A stretch of DNA of 64,000 nucleotides from Bacillus sp. RO2 (GCF_012911845.1 NZ_JAAXCU010000041.1:124001-188000), one strand, 5' to 3'. Counted from the stretch's first letter, positions 7,475 to 16,854 are shown. Notes: generated by a model not told the origin, from the sequence alone. Translations and numbers: made by a program.

Positions 7475-9253
7475 CTAAAAAGAGTTTTTTTCAAAGTATT
7501 CAATTAGTGCCGTTTCAATCACTTTTGATCGGCTCATCTCTTTTACATCTGAGAAAATTTCAATTTTACTCAATAAAGATTTGTTTATTAGCACTATTGA
7601 TTCCATTTTCCCATCGTTTTTCTCTTCCATGAAGTTACTTTTTTTCTCACGTTCAGAGATTAATTCTCTTAAAATCTTTATCTCTTTTTCAGTAAAAGAG
7701 CTTGTATTTTGTTTATCACTTCCAAGTACTTCATCGCTTCCCTCAATAGGTTTATTCTTCACTTCAATTTTTGAATAAGGTAGATTTACCTCGTCAAATT
7801 TCTTCTTTAAAGCTTCGGCAACTACCCCATTTTTCTCCAAATCATGAAAGTTTATCTTACCTGATATTAAATCTTTAGAAGTTTCCTCAAGGAGTTGCTC
7901 TCGGGATTTTAATGTCCATTTTTTAAACAAGCTGTCGTAAGAGAAACCATTTTCCTTTAACAACAGTCTAATTTCTATTGATGATATACCGAACTCTTTT
8001 TCTGCTTTTGAAATAGAATTGATTTCGTTAATAAATTTTACTATTGTCATAATTGGGATTTCGTTTACCTTTTCTTTGATGTTTTGTGCATCTCCAATAT
8101 CATCCCTCTTGAATTGTTTCTCCCATTTTTTAGATTTACTACTGTATCTAAATCCGGCATCCTCAATTTTTTTTTGCATATTAGCTGAGAATTTAGCACG
8201 GAATTTTCTGCTTTTTGCATACTTTTGTGAGTAATCATAGATGGTAAAACCCTTATTTAATTCAGTGACTATGTCGTGAATTATACCTAGTTCACCATTT
8301 GGATGAGATTGCCCAAAAAAGACACTATATTTTTCCTGAGATTTGTCATTCTCTTTCTTTTCAATCAATTCAGTAGATAGTATCTCTATACTGTCGAAAT
8401 ACTCAGTTATGGCTTTGGAATTCACACCTTCTTTGTTAGTTATTTTTGTGAATAATTCTAAACCCTTCTTGGAATAGAATAACTCTTCTACCAAGTATTC
8501 CAGATGAGGAAGTTTATATTTAATTTTGTATAATTTGCCTTTATCGATTTTATAAAAATGTAATGTTTCAACAAACTTTCTTTTTTCTAGAGTAAGGTAA
8601 TATCTTGTATTAATTCCTAGCAGTTCGTTGATTTCTAACCCAGTTATTAATTTTTCCTCTTTATAAATGATAGATTTTAATTCCCCATTTTCTATAGATG
8701 TCACAAGGAGCAATTCATCAGATAATTTCGTATAGGAGTCAGTCCCTACCCTATATGTTTCTTGAACCCAAATCTCTCTGAGACTCGCGTTTAATACATA
8801 TGAATCAATATTAAATTCATGAGAAATAGAGTCTACGCTTTTCTTATCGATGTTTAGAGCTCGTAATATTTCATTTAAATTTACCGGTACCTTATAATTA
8901 TTTGAACCCACCCATCTCTTTTGGTAGTTCCTATTTAATAATTCATTCTCTAAAGTGTCCGAAGTTATCTTTAATTCACTTGCTACCTTACTCATTGATA
9001 TACCCTTATATAAATTAAGTACAGCGTTCTGTATTTGATTTGATGTCAGCTCTTTTTTGCTAATGGTTCTCTTAGTAAGACCCAGAAAAGTCATTCTTTT
9101 TAATAATATTTCTGAATCAACATCTAAGAATGTCGCAATATCATCAACACTTTTACCCTCAGACAAAAAAGCTTTAATTCTTTCCATATTACTATCAATA
9201 AATTTTTCTTCATTTTTATTTACTACATTATTTACAATATCCAATATGTCCAT
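7475..9253 (-). CDS. HTH-repeat protein at the end of the Dnd-associated cassette, unknown function
   Basis: 592 residues from MDILDIVNNV, start set by AAAGGA nine bases upstream. It appears to be a string of helix-turn-helix-like units: SVDDIATFLDVDSEILLKRM, SMSKVASELKITSDTLENEL, SVDSISHEFNIDSYVLNASL and, later, SISKAEKEFGISSIEIRLLL. Two later units end in a similar segment (GFRYSSKSKKW and GFSYDSLFKKW). The last 35 residues (KEMSRSKVIETALIEYFEKN) resemble a ribbon-helix-helix. No catalytic motif was seen. Together this suggests a multi-site DNA-binding protein, perhaps an adaptor or regulator. It is the last gene of the minus-strand cassette, 25 bp after its neighbour. The family is not recognised. 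Confidence 0.6.
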   Translation of the reverse strand: MDILDIVNNVVNKNEEKFIDSNMERIKAFLSEGKSVDDIATFLDVDSEILLKRMTFLGLTKRTISKKELTSNQIQNAVLNLYKGISMSKVASELKITSDTLENELLNRNYQKRWVGSNNYKVPVNLNEILRALNIDKKSVDSISHEFNIDSYVLNASLREIWVQETYRVGTDSYTKLSDELLLVTSIENGELKSIIYKEEKLITGLEINELLGINTRYYLTLEKRKFVETLHFYKIDKGKLYKIKYKLPHLEYLVEELFYSKKGLELFTKITNKEGVNSKAITEYFDSIEILSTELIEKKENDKSQEKYSVFFGQSHPNGELGIIHDIVTELNKGFTIYDYSQKYAKSRKFRAKFSANMQKKIEDAGFRYSSKSKKWEKQFKRDDIGDAQNIKEKVNEIPIMTIVKFINEINSISKAEKEFGISSIEIRLLLKENGFSYDSLFKKWTLKSREQLLEETSKDLISGKINFHDLEKNGVVAEALKKKFDEVNLPYSKIEVKNKPIEGSDEVLGSDKQNTSSFTEKEIKILRELISEREKKSNFMEEKNDGKMESIVLINKSLLSKIEIFSDVKEMSRSKVIETALIEYFEKNSF

Positions 9254-9278
9254 GTAGAACATCCTTTAATTTAGTTTT

Positions 9279-9740
9279 TTAGAATGAAAGCATATCCGCT
9301 ATGCCTTTAAGATTACGATCTTTATCATTAACTTCATTTTCTATACTTATAATCATGTCAAAGTAAGAGTTTAGGGCAAGTTTTGGGTTTTCCATTAGCT
9401 TACTATTTATAACTTCTAGGCCACCGGCTGCATATTCTTCAAAAATAGTCATTTTTCTATCGAATGCATCACTATTATCTTTCAAAATAGATATATCATT
9501 GCTTTCTGCTAGGGCAATGGCATTTATTAAAGCTTCATCTGTTTCCAAAGTAAATACGGTCCAAGGAATTCCTTCTGCTGAACCAGTAAAAGGTTTGCGT
9601 TTCTTTTCCATAAAACCTATAGATCCAGCTAACATAAATACATCTTTATACGTAGCAAATATGCCGAATTCACTGGAGTCAGTTAATGCTTTATATATAT
9701 CTTCTTGCTCTTTTGGACGTCTTATTCTTCTTCTAGACAT
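9279..9740 (-). CDS. probable Dnd system-associated protein (dnd_assoc_4-like)
   Basis: 153 residues. It starts with basic MSRRRIRRPKEQEDIYKAL; the middle FATYKDVFMLAGSIGFMEKKRKP followed by GIPWTVFTLETDEALINAIAL matches my memory of the Dnd system-associated protein 4 family, a small group that co-occurs with dnd genes. The biochemical role of that family is unknown. It overlaps the upstream SMC-like gene by eight bases, so the two are probably translationally coupled and may act together. The assignment is from memory of the family pattern. Confidence 0.6.
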   Translation of the reverse strand: MSRRRIRRPKEQEDIYKALTDSSEFGIFATYKDVFMLAGSIGFMEKKRKPFTGSAEGIPWTVFTLETDEALINAIALAESNDISILKDNSDAFDRKMTIFEEYAAGGLEVINSKLMENPKLALNSYFDMIISIENEVNDKDRNLKGIADMLSF

Positions 9741-11733
9741 GGACTTTGTTCACCTCAATAGCTTCTGTAAATTCATAAGGTTTCTCTTTGTTTTGGCGTG
9801 GGTCATTGTAGGACAGTCTATATTCCTTTCCAATTAATCCAGCCATTTGTTCCTGAACCTCGCCCCTCCATTGTGAGGTAGATACAATTACTATTACTTG
9901 ATCAGCAAGTTTGTGGATTCCTTTAGCAATTCTTTCTCTATGATCAGAATCCAAAGCTCCAAAAGGAGAATCCATGACTAGTGGATATATTCCTCCTTCA
10001 TCAAAACCAGATTTGTTTTCTTTTTTAAATTGTTCTCGTGCAATATCAACAATAGCACCTATGAATGATAAGCTTGTAATTTGACGTTCGCCTTGTGACA
10101 TTCCTACTATATTTCCTTTATCATTAATAACATTTAATTCGTAATTATCCGCCAGCTGTACTTGATAACCTTTTCTTAAGAATTGTGAATACACACTTGT
10201 AATTCTTTCTTGTAATTGAGCTTTCACAAGCTTTTCACGAACATCTAATATTCCTTGCATCGTATTTTCTAGTTGAAGGCATGTATTCATTCTCTTTTGT
10301 GTAAGCTTTCCTTTTTGTTCTAATGATTGCAGCTTTTTCGCCTCATTATTTTTCTCAGTAATCTCTTCCAACGTTTTTTCTAATTCTGCATGGATTACTC
10401 CAATCTTTCTGTCAATAGAACTTTTTTGATCTACTAGTTTCTTCCTCTTTTCTTCTAATTTCACTATTTCTTCAGAGTCCTCACTAGTAAGGCGGACACT
10501 AATTTCTTCAATTTCTTCGTTAAGTTTTTTAACTAGTTGGTTTCTATGAACCTCTTCTTCCTTTAATCTTTTCATATCTTTAAGCAGGTTATCTTTTCTC
10601 TCTTTTATTACCTTTAAGTTACTTGCAAAATCAATTATTTGATATTTGCTACGAGTTTCTGATATTTTATCTATTATGTTCTTTAAGTGATCCCAATGAG
10701 TTGAACCATCAGTGAGTCTTTCCCCACAAATACATACTCCATCTCTCATTAAATGCTCTACAAATGCTTTGCTTATACCTTCGCTCGGTTTCGAGTCACT
10801 ATTTTCTTTAATTATCTCATTTGCCTTTTCGATTGCTGGAAATGTAAAGGCTAAATAACCTTGTTTACTTAGGAGATCAATAGTCTCTTTTTTAATTTTT
10901 TTTATTGCATCTTGCTCTTTATTTAACTCTTCAGTTTTTGCGTCTCTTAGTTCCTGTAGTTGCTTAGCTCCTTCAATTTGTTTCATCCTAGTCTCAACTT
11001 CTACGATCTCTTTATTTATCGCTTTGATATTGCTCTTTTGCAATGTGTCTTCTTGAAGCAGTTCTCCTCTTCGCTTTTCTAATTGATCTAATTCATCTAG
11101 GATAGACACTGTTTTGACGTCACCATGTTTTTTTAACTCATTACGAAATTTCACTCTTGCTTTTTCTGTATGATTGATTGCTCTTTCTAAAATCTCTAAT
11201 CCCATAATATTCTTGATTGCTTTTTTTACATCATCAGAACCGCTATCTTTCGAAAGGTTATCAATTCTTTCCCCATCAAAAAAGAAGTAAGTTCTTAAAT
11301 CCTCCGGAAGTATTCTATTCAGCTCCACAGTAGGGTTATTAATTGCTTTCAATAATCCAAACTCATCTTTGTAGTCAACAGATATTGTTGTTTCTAAATA
11401 GGTAATATCACTATTAGTTTCTTTCCTAGCTATTGCCTTTCTAATGGCAGTATACGTTCTTCCATTATCTTGAAAAACAATGCGTACCCAGCCTTCTATA
11501 GTTTCTCCAGGATCTGCGATCGCAACGGCGTGTTCATTAATTACATTTGTTCCATTGGGCAAATTTATAATCCCATAAAAACACCAACTGAAGGCATTTA
11601 GCAAAGCCGTCTTTCCTGATCCATTCTCCCCATGAATTACCGTGACATTTCTTGTAGTAGATTTTGAAAAATTTATTGTTTGGTTTTGATAATATTGACG
11701 GAAGTTATATAAGGTAATTGATTCTATTAGCAT
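9733..11733 (-). CDS. SMC-like ABC ATPase with CxC hook (DndD/Rad50-like)
   Basis: 666 residues. Walker A GENGSGKT is at residues 35-42; the ABC signature MSQGERQITSLSF and Walker B YPLVMDSPFGALD lie near the C-terminus. Long coiled coils flank a CICG motif at residues 334-337, similar to a zinc-hook apex. This is the architecture of Rad50/SbcC and the DndD family: DNA-bound ATPases that bridge or gate nucleases. Its start overlaps the stop of a 58-residue gene and its end overlaps the dnd_assoc_4-like gene, so the three form a tightly coupled block. It differs from the two other DndD-like proteins here, which have no cysteine pair at the apex. Confidence 0.85.
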   Translation of the reverse strand: MLIESITLYNFRQYYQNQTINFSKSTTRNVTVIHGENGSGKTALLNAFSWCFYGIINLPNGTNVINEHAVAIADPGETIEGWVRIVFQDNGRTYTAIRKAIARKETNSDITYLETTISVDYKDEFGLLKAINNPTVELNRILPEDLRTYFFFDGERIDNLSKDSGSDDVKKAIKNIMGLEILERAINHTEKARVKFRNELKKHGDVKTVSILDELDQLEKRRGELLQEDTLQKSNIKAINKEIVEVETRMKQIEGAKQLQELRDAKTEELNKEQDAIKKIKKETIDLLSKQGYLAFTFPAIEKANEIIKENSDSKPSEGISKAFVEHLMRDGVCICGERLTDGSTHWDHLKNIIDKISETRSKYQIIDFASNLKVIKERKDNLLKDMKRLKEEEVHRNQLVKKLNEEIEEISVRLTSEDSEEIVKLEEKRKKLVDQKSSIDRKIGVIHAELEKTLEEITEKNNEAKKLQSLEQKGKLTQKRMNTCLQLENTMQGILDVREKLVKAQLQERITSVYSQFLRKGYQVQLADNYELNVINDKGNIVGMSQGERQITSLSFIGAIVDIAREQFKKENKSGFDEGGIYPLVMDSPFGALDSDHRERIAKGIHKLADQVIVIVSTSQWRGEVQEQMAGLIGKEYRLSYNDPRQNKEKPYEFTEAIEVNKVHV

Positions 11734-11909
11734 TATTCTGTAATCCTTTCCTTAACAATATTAACGATATCACTTACAATGGATGTGCCTTGAAAGCTCT
11801 TTAAATGAAGGACAGCTTTCTCAGCCTCTAATATTTCCTTTAGGATTAAAGTATGTGTGTCTGGTAGTTCTGCTAGCAGAGCTTCTATTTTCTCTCGTTC
11901 TTGACTCAT
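11733..11909 (-). CDS. small 58-residue protein between helicase and SMC-like ATPase
   Basis: An ATG at 11909 has a strong AGGAGGGA ribosome site upstream, and the frame runs 58 codons to a TAA sharing a base with the ATG of the SMC-like gene. The protein starts MSQEREKIEALLAELPDTHT and continues with EILEAEKAVLHLKSFQ and SDIVNIVKERITE. It is acidic and all helical, without a signal peptide or membrane segment. Placement and coupling argue that it is a real subunit or chaperone of the ATPase. No family is recognised. Confidence 0.75.
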   Translation of the reverse strand: MSQEREKIEALLAELPDTHTLILKEILEAEKAVLHLKSFQGTSIVSDIVNIVKERITE

Positions 11910-11928
11910 TGTTGATCCCTCCTAATTT

Positions 11929-14034
11929 TTATACATCTAACAAATGATACGCCTTCTTAAATTCCAGTATACTCTCATGTGCTACAGGACCATTAATTGC
12001 TATATCTGCGAATTCTAGAAATCTGTTAAGTTCTCGTATTACCATTTTCCTCTCCATATTAAATAATGATGGTTCAATATGGCGGATCTCGTCTAGGTTT
12101 CTTGGGATGACAATAAAATCATGAATATACGAATATTCTTTACTTTTGTGCTTACGTAGCACCCTACCCCTCCTCTGTATAAATTCTCTAGGATTGGTGC
12201 TACTAGAGAGAATATAGGCTCTTTGGGTAGCTGGTACATCTACCCCTTCATCTAAACATTTTATTGCTACCAGTACCTGCAGGTCTCCTTCTTCAAATTT
12301 TTGAAGAAGTTGTTTTCGTTGTTGTTTATCTTCCCTAGATGTAAAAGTATGTACTCTCATATCCAATTCGTTACCTAACAACTTTACTACTGCATCTATC
12401 TGTTTTTCTCCGTCTGTCCAACTATCACCACAATAGACAATATTGTGTTTTGAAATTTTTTCTTGATTCATTAATTCTTTGAGCTTCGAAAGCTTATTTC
12501 TTGCTCTACTAAGGATACGTGCTCTTTCAATTAATAGTGACTGCGCTGACTTTGCATCTTCTCCTTTTACATTTCCATCTTTCGGGAAGATCTTCACCAG
12601 TTTTCTTGTAATTTCATAATATAATTCACTCTCATCTTCATCTAAGTAAACTAGATGAGGATAATAGAAGTACTGTGTTAAGAAACCTTTTTCAATTGCT
12701 TTATCTAGTCCAAACTCAAACACGGTTTTTCCACCAAAGTAATCTATTAACTTGGTAGTACCTTCTTCATCAAACCATCGATTGGGTGTTGCAGAAAGTG
12801 CGAGGCGATAAGGGATTGATTTAATAAGCTTGTTCCTATTATTTTCTGCTCCGAGATGATGCGCTTCATCAGCAACAAAAACTACATCACCATTTAGTCT
12901 TTTTATTAACAGCTGCATATGCTTAGATGAATAAGTTGAGTTAGTCGTTATTAAGCAAAAATGTTTTGTGATTCCTGACTGGAAGGCAGTTATACTATTG
13001 GAAAGATCTTCTTCCCATAAGCTTCTTGAACTATATGCAACTATAGGTTCCATATTAAATCGCTTTATATCTTCTACCCACTGATCTACTAGGTGAGTAT
13101 AGGGGCATACAATAATGACTCCTAATCTGTTAGATACTTCCCATAGTTTAGAGATTGCAGAAAGGGCTGTGATAGTTTTCCCTGTACCTGTGGCCATTTC
13201 CAGGAGACCTTGGCATTCATTTCTAAACCAGCATCTAATCGCCTCTTGTTGATAATCGCGAATAAGATAACCCTTAGGAATAACAGGATATTTTTCTCCA
13301 TAGTTGACTTGGTTTTCTCTCACGATCAATTCCGGATCAATCTTTTTGTATGTGGAAATCTTATAAGAAAGAATTTTTTCTTTTACAGCTTGTGGAAAAT
13401 CCATAACTTCAAGGTAATTTGTTTTATTATTCCACAACTTATTAAAATCGTTGTTCTTTTGCTCTACTCTAATCTTTTCGTTAGGTAGCCATGAACAAAA
13501 AACATCAATGGATTCGAAGTTATTATAAAGACCGCCTTCAGTTTCATTAGAAGAACCAGAAAATGCAACTTTATTTCCAAAAGTATCTTCCATAATTCCC
13601 AGTTTCTCGTGATAGATTCCAAATTTTTTTGAATCTGACATCACAGCGATTTTAATATCTAAACTATCATTTGCAATGAGCCAAGCTAAGTAATTCAATC
13701 TCTCTCGTTGCAATGGCGTATAAGTCTCTATATCTAAAGAACGGAGCAAAGATTCTTCTATTACTCTTTCCCTTAATTTGTAACCGCTTTCTATCATCTC
13801 AATATCTTCTTCTTCTAAATGTGGAGATGCTATAAGTTGCATCTTTCCACCTTTGCCAATTAGCTCTGAAATTCCCTTAGCAGCCAACATTAGAGAACCA
13901 CTAGAAAAATAACCAACTGCTCTCTTATATAAAATGCTTTTCGATAAGACTGGAATATAAAAATTCTCTATTATATTCCCTTCTTCATGTCCAGTTCTAT
14001 ATTGATAGGAGATATTTAATTCTTTTAAACTCAT
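11929..14034 (-). CDS. PLD-domain/superfamily II helicase fusion, probable Dnd-associated restriction protein
   Basis: 701 residues. The N-terminal part (about 1-200) is phospholipase-D-like: AVGYFSSGSLMLAAKGI, an H-E-K at 142-144 (YHEKLGIMED) and SGSSNET about 17 residues later, one HKD-type half-site. A superfamily II helicase follows: ATGTGKT at 281-287, DEAH at 389-392, SATPNRW, then CLDEGVDVP and QRRGRVLR. Such fusions unwind or translocate on DNA while the PLD part cleaves or binds it. A helicase family linked to dnd clusters has been named a phosphorothioation-system restriction enzyme, and this protein fits that context. It leads the minus-strand cassette, 19 bp before the 58-residue gene. 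Confidence 0.82.
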   Translation of the reverse strand: MSLKELNISYQYRTGHEEGNIIENFYIPVLSKSILYKRAVGYFSSGSLMLAAKGISELIGKGGKMQLIASPHLEEEDIEMIESGYKLRERVIEESLLRSLDIETYTPLQRERLNYLAWLIANDSLDIKIAVMSDSKKFGIYHEKLGIMEDTFGNKVAFSGSSNETEGGLYNNFESIDVFCSWLPNEKIRVEQKNNDFNKLWNNKTNYLEVMDFPQAVKEKILSYKISTYKKIDPELIVRENQVNYGEKYPVIPKGYLIRDYQQEAIRCWFRNECQGLLEMATGTGKTITALSAISKLWEVSNRLGVIIVCPYTHLVDQWVEDIKRFNMEPIVAYSSRSLWEEDLSNSITAFQSGITKHFCLITTNSTYSSKHMQLLIKRLNGDVVFVADEAHHLGAENNRNKLIKSIPYRLALSATPNRWFDEEGTTKLIDYFGGKTVFEFGLDKAIEKGFLTQYFYYPHLVYLDEDESELYYEITRKLVKIFPKDGNVKGEDAKSAQSLLIERARILSRARNKLSKLKELMNQEKISKHNIVYCGDSWTDGEKQIDAVVKLLGNELDMRVHTFTSREDKQQRKQLLQKFEEGDLQVLVAIKCLDEGVDVPATQRAYILSSSTNPREFIQRRGRVLRKHKSKEYSYIHDFIVIPRNLDEIRHIEPSLFNMERKMVIRELNRFLEFADIAINGPVAHESILEFKKAYHLLDV

Positions 14035-14252
14035 TTAACCTCTCCTTTATTTATAAATATAAAAATCATTATCATTATTTTACAGTTTATGCAATAGTAT
14101 GACAATTACATTAGAATATTAATTTAGTAATTTACTACAAAATTATCACATACATTACTTCCCAATAATTGTTTTGTGATATATTGTAAAATTCACAGCT
14201 TACTATGATAAAATATTTACTGTATGTATTTTATATAATAAAGGTGATATAG
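14035..14252. promoter_or_regulatory. divergent promoter region between the helicase cassette and the second DndD/DndE genes
   Basis: 218 bp of very AT-rich DNA between two outward-facing transcripts, with several TATAAT-like hexamers, for example TATAAT about 20 bases before the 14253 start. No single promoter pair stands out. The shared region implies that the two gene sets could be co-regulated. Confidence 0.45.
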
Positions 14253-14438
14253 ATGAAGGAAGTACAAAGAAGAGAGCTTGAGCTTTTGGCTAAGATATGT
14301 AACAAAAATGGGGTTCCATTAAAGCTGGCAAAAGTTCTAATAAAAACAGCAGAAAAACATTCTTATGAAAATGTTAGTGCTTCAACGAGAGTTACAGAAT
14401 ACCAAGAGTTAATTAATTTCCAAATGAAAAACAAATAA
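14253..14438 (+). CDS. DNA modification system-associated small protein
   Basis: 61 residues with an AAAGGTGAT ribosome site. It starts MKEVQRRELELLAKICNKNG; the central VPLKLAKVLIKTAEKHSYEN and terminal STRVTEYQELINFQMKNK are helical and basic. I recall a family of short proteins described only as associated with DNA modification systems that fits this pattern, but no function is known. It is 18 bp upstream of the second DndD-like gene and in the same direction, so an operon is likely. Confidence 0.65.
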   Translation: MKEVQRRELELLAKICNKNGVPLKLAKVLIKTAEKHSYENVSASTRVTEYQELINFQMKNK

Positions 14439-14456
14439 ATACTATGGTGATAAAAT

Positions 14457-16469
14457 ATGATTCTAAAAAAGCTAATCTTTGATAATTACAAAACCTATTA
14501 TGGTCTTCAAGAAATAGATCTTTATATTCCAAAAGAAGTCAGAGATGAAAAAACCCAAAACATTATTCTCTTGGGTGGACTTAATGGTGCAGGTAAGACA
14601 ACAATATTAAAAGCAATACTTTATGTTCTCTTTGGTAAGAGAGGTATGTCTGATACCGAGTACAAAAGGCTTTTTTCTAACGTTATTAATAATACATTTT
14701 ATAATGAAGGTGGACGGGAGTGTTCTCTTACCCTTGTTATAGAAACTGATGCAGGAGAAGAATGGACATTAAAAGTTAAGTGGTATTTTAACCAGCTTAA
14801 AAAGATGACTCACGAAGAGAGAAATTTGAATGTTCGAAAAGCCGGCTCAAAAATGGCTAAGCATGCCAGAATTGACAATATTGAAGTTTATAACCGCTAT
14901 ATTGATAAGATTATCCCTTATCATGCTGCTCCATTTTTTATTTTCGATGGTGAAGAAGTTAAAGAAGTAATATTGAGACAAAATAGTGAAGAAATGAAAG
15001 AAGCTATTCATAAGATTACTGGAATGGAAGCTTATAAACAATTACTAGTTGACTTACGTACTTTAAAAGGAAATATAGAAAATAAACTAGCACGATCGGT
15101 TAGTCATTCCACCTTAACTAACATTCAAAGTCAATTGAAAGAAAAGGAAGTAGCAATTAGTGAGTTAGAAATTAAAAAGAATAAAATACAGACAGAGATT
15201 AGACATTATGAAAACTTAATTAAGGAAGCTAAACAAGAGCGTAATGAGATTTTATCAAAAAACTCTAAATCTAGAGAAGTTATTATTAAACAACAATCTC
15301 GAGTTGCAACAGAGCTTGACATGTTGAAGAAAGATTTAAATCTCTTCTTACATGAAAATATGTATAACATCATGCTCAGAGAAAAAATACAGAAAATGAA
15401 AAAAAGGCTAAAAGATGAGCATTCTATTTCTCAAAAGAAAATGCTACAAGATTCATCCCTTACTCCTTACCGAAATTTCATTAATCAATTATTGAATAAA
15501 AGTATTAATCCTCCTCTTTCAAGCGAGCAATTGGAGCAGTTAAGAATTCTCGGGGAAGAGGTATGGATTAAAGAAAATAAAATAAGTAATGTCCAACTAG
15601 ATATGGAATTTATTCATGATGTTACTAGCAAAGACTATACATTCCTAACAAATATTGCAATTAAGGATAAATACCAAGTTTCAGAACTAATTAATAAAAT
15701 TGAGAAGTTGCAACAAGAGTTAGATGCTTTAGAAAGTGATATTAGAAAAGCTCCTGAATCTGTAAATATTGATAAAGAAAACAATAAGATAGATTTACTA
15801 ACAAAAAAACTTGGTGAACTTGATCTCAAACGAAAAGCTATACAAAAGAAATACAATGGTGCAGTAGAGGAAAGAACAAGTCTATTAAACAAGTTAACTC
15901 GTATATCTGGTCAAGATTCAAATCTTGAAGAATTGAATCAACAACTTGAAGATGTTGATAAAACAATTAAGACAATGCAACAATATGTAAGTGAAGTTAC
16001 AGTAATGAAAGCGACTTACATTAAAGAAGAGTTCTCCTTTATGCTAAAGAAATTATTTAGAAAACAAGATGAGTTTGGAAAAATAGAATTTGACTTAAAC
16101 ACTTATTCTATACGTTTATATAATGATCAAATGCAGGAAATAAGCATTCAAGAACGTTCTGCTGGTGAAATGCAGATGATATCATCTGCATTAATTTGGG
16201 CATTAACTAAAGCTTCAGATTTAGCACTGCCTATGGTGATTGATACTCCATTAGGAAGACTAGATAGTTATCATAGAAACCATCTTATAAACCATTATTA
16301 TAAAGAGTTAAGTGAGCAAGTGATTATACTCTCTACTGATACAGAGATCACCAAAGAGTATGTTGAGCTTATGGAAAGTCACTCTTACAAGCAATACATG
16401 CTGGACTACGATGAACGAAAGAAGTACACCATCATCAGAGATGGATATTTTGAATATGCAAAGGGTTAA
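14457..16469 (+). CDS. second DndD-like SMC ATPase
   Basis: 670 residues. Walker A GGLNGAGKT is at 40-48. Long coiled coils run from about 190 to 530, then a degenerate ABC signature RSAGEMQM, Walker B MVIDTPLGRLDSYHR and the STDTEI strand. These features match DndD, the ATPase of the phosphorothioation complex, and parallel the dndD at 28.7 kb (LSAGEKQI, FIFDTLLGRLDKTH, STDTEI). No cysteine hook is present. It lies upstream of a DndE-like gene, repeating the canonical dndD-dndE order, but no DndC-like sulfurtransferase accompanies it. It may use the DndC and DndA encoded 12 kb away or act as a sensor of modified DNA. Confidence 0.82.
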   Translation: MILKKLIFDNYKTYYGLQEIDLYIPKEVRDEKTQNIILLGGLNGAGKTTILKAILYVLFGKRGMSDTEYKRLFSNVINNTFYNEGGRECSLTLVIETDAGEEWTLKVKWYFNQLKKMTHEERNLNVRKAGSKMAKHARIDNIEVYNRYIDKIIPYHAAPFFIFDGEEVKEVILRQNSEEMKEAIHKITGMEAYKQLLVDLRTLKGNIENKLARSVSHSTLTNIQSQLKEKEVAISELEIKKNKIQTEIRHYENLIKEAKQERNEILSKNSKSREVIIKQQSRVATELDMLKKDLNLFLHENMYNIMLREKIQKMKKRLKDEHSISQKKMLQDSSLTPYRNFINQLLNKSINPPLSSEQLEQLRILGEEVWIKENKISNVQLDMEFIHDVTSKDYTFLTNIAIKDKYQVSELINKIEKLQQELDALESDIRKAPESVNIDKENNKIDLLTKKLGELDLKRKAIQKKYNGAVEERTSLLNKLTRISGQDSNLEELNQQLEDVDKTIKTMQQYVSEVTVMKATYIKEEFSFMLKKLFRKQDEFGKIEFDLNTYSIRLYNDQMQEISIQERSAGEMQMISSALIWALTKASDLALPMVIDTPLGRLDSYHRNHLINHYYKELSEQVIILSTDTEITKEYVELMESHSYKQYMLDYDERKKYTIIRDGYFEYAKG

Positions 16470-16484
16470 GGGTGAATAAGAAAT

Positions 16485-16853
16485 ATGTCTAACAGAAGAA
16501 TGCAGTTATCAGAAGAAGGAAAAGTAATTTTAGATTTAATAGCTAATGCCTTAGAAGTTGACAGACCCACAGCAGTGAAAATTGCGCTTTCTAAAGGTTT
16601 AGCTGCTTCCAACGGTCCTATTACTACTGAATTCGATGGTGGAAAAAACAAATGGACTATTCCCGATAACATTATTAAGGACAAAGAATTTTTACTATTT
16701 AAACACCTAATAATTAATGAAATTAGTACGTCGTTGACTGAAGACGAGTTACACAAGTATATGATTGCTTTTATTGAGGAAGGCCTTCGAAAGTTAAAAG
16801 GAGACCATGATAGTAAAACCTCAATGGAAGATCTTCGTTTAACTATCTTATAA
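16485..16853 (+). CDS. DndE-like protein (second copy)
   Basis: 122 residues. The N-terminal SEEGKVILDLIANALEVDRPTAVKIALSKGLA corresponds in layout to the SEETGDRLVFLQSTTGLTWNILSRIAVSLSL part of the canonical DndE, and the last helix (MIAFIEEGLRKLKGD) to the LERGIALLENEYK part. DndE proteins are small tetrameric DNA-binding partners of DndD. The match is by pattern, not strong identity, and a stand-alone RHH-like DNA-binding protein is the alternative. It starts 15 bp after the second DndD-like gene and ends at a hairpin shared with dptH. Confidence 0.65.
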   Translation: MSNRRMQLSEEGKVILDLIANALEVDRPTAVKIALSKGLAASNGPITTEFDGGKNKWTIPDNIIKDKEFLLFKHLIINEISTSLTEDELHKYMIAFIEEGLRKLKGDHDSKTSMEDLRLTIL

Positions 16854-16854
16854 G

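Noticed and set aside
14457-16469. SMC-like ATPase as SbcC/Rad50 repair protein
   Set aside because: Length, DTPLGRLD Walker B, STDTEI ending, lack of hook and the following DndE-like gene fit DndD better.
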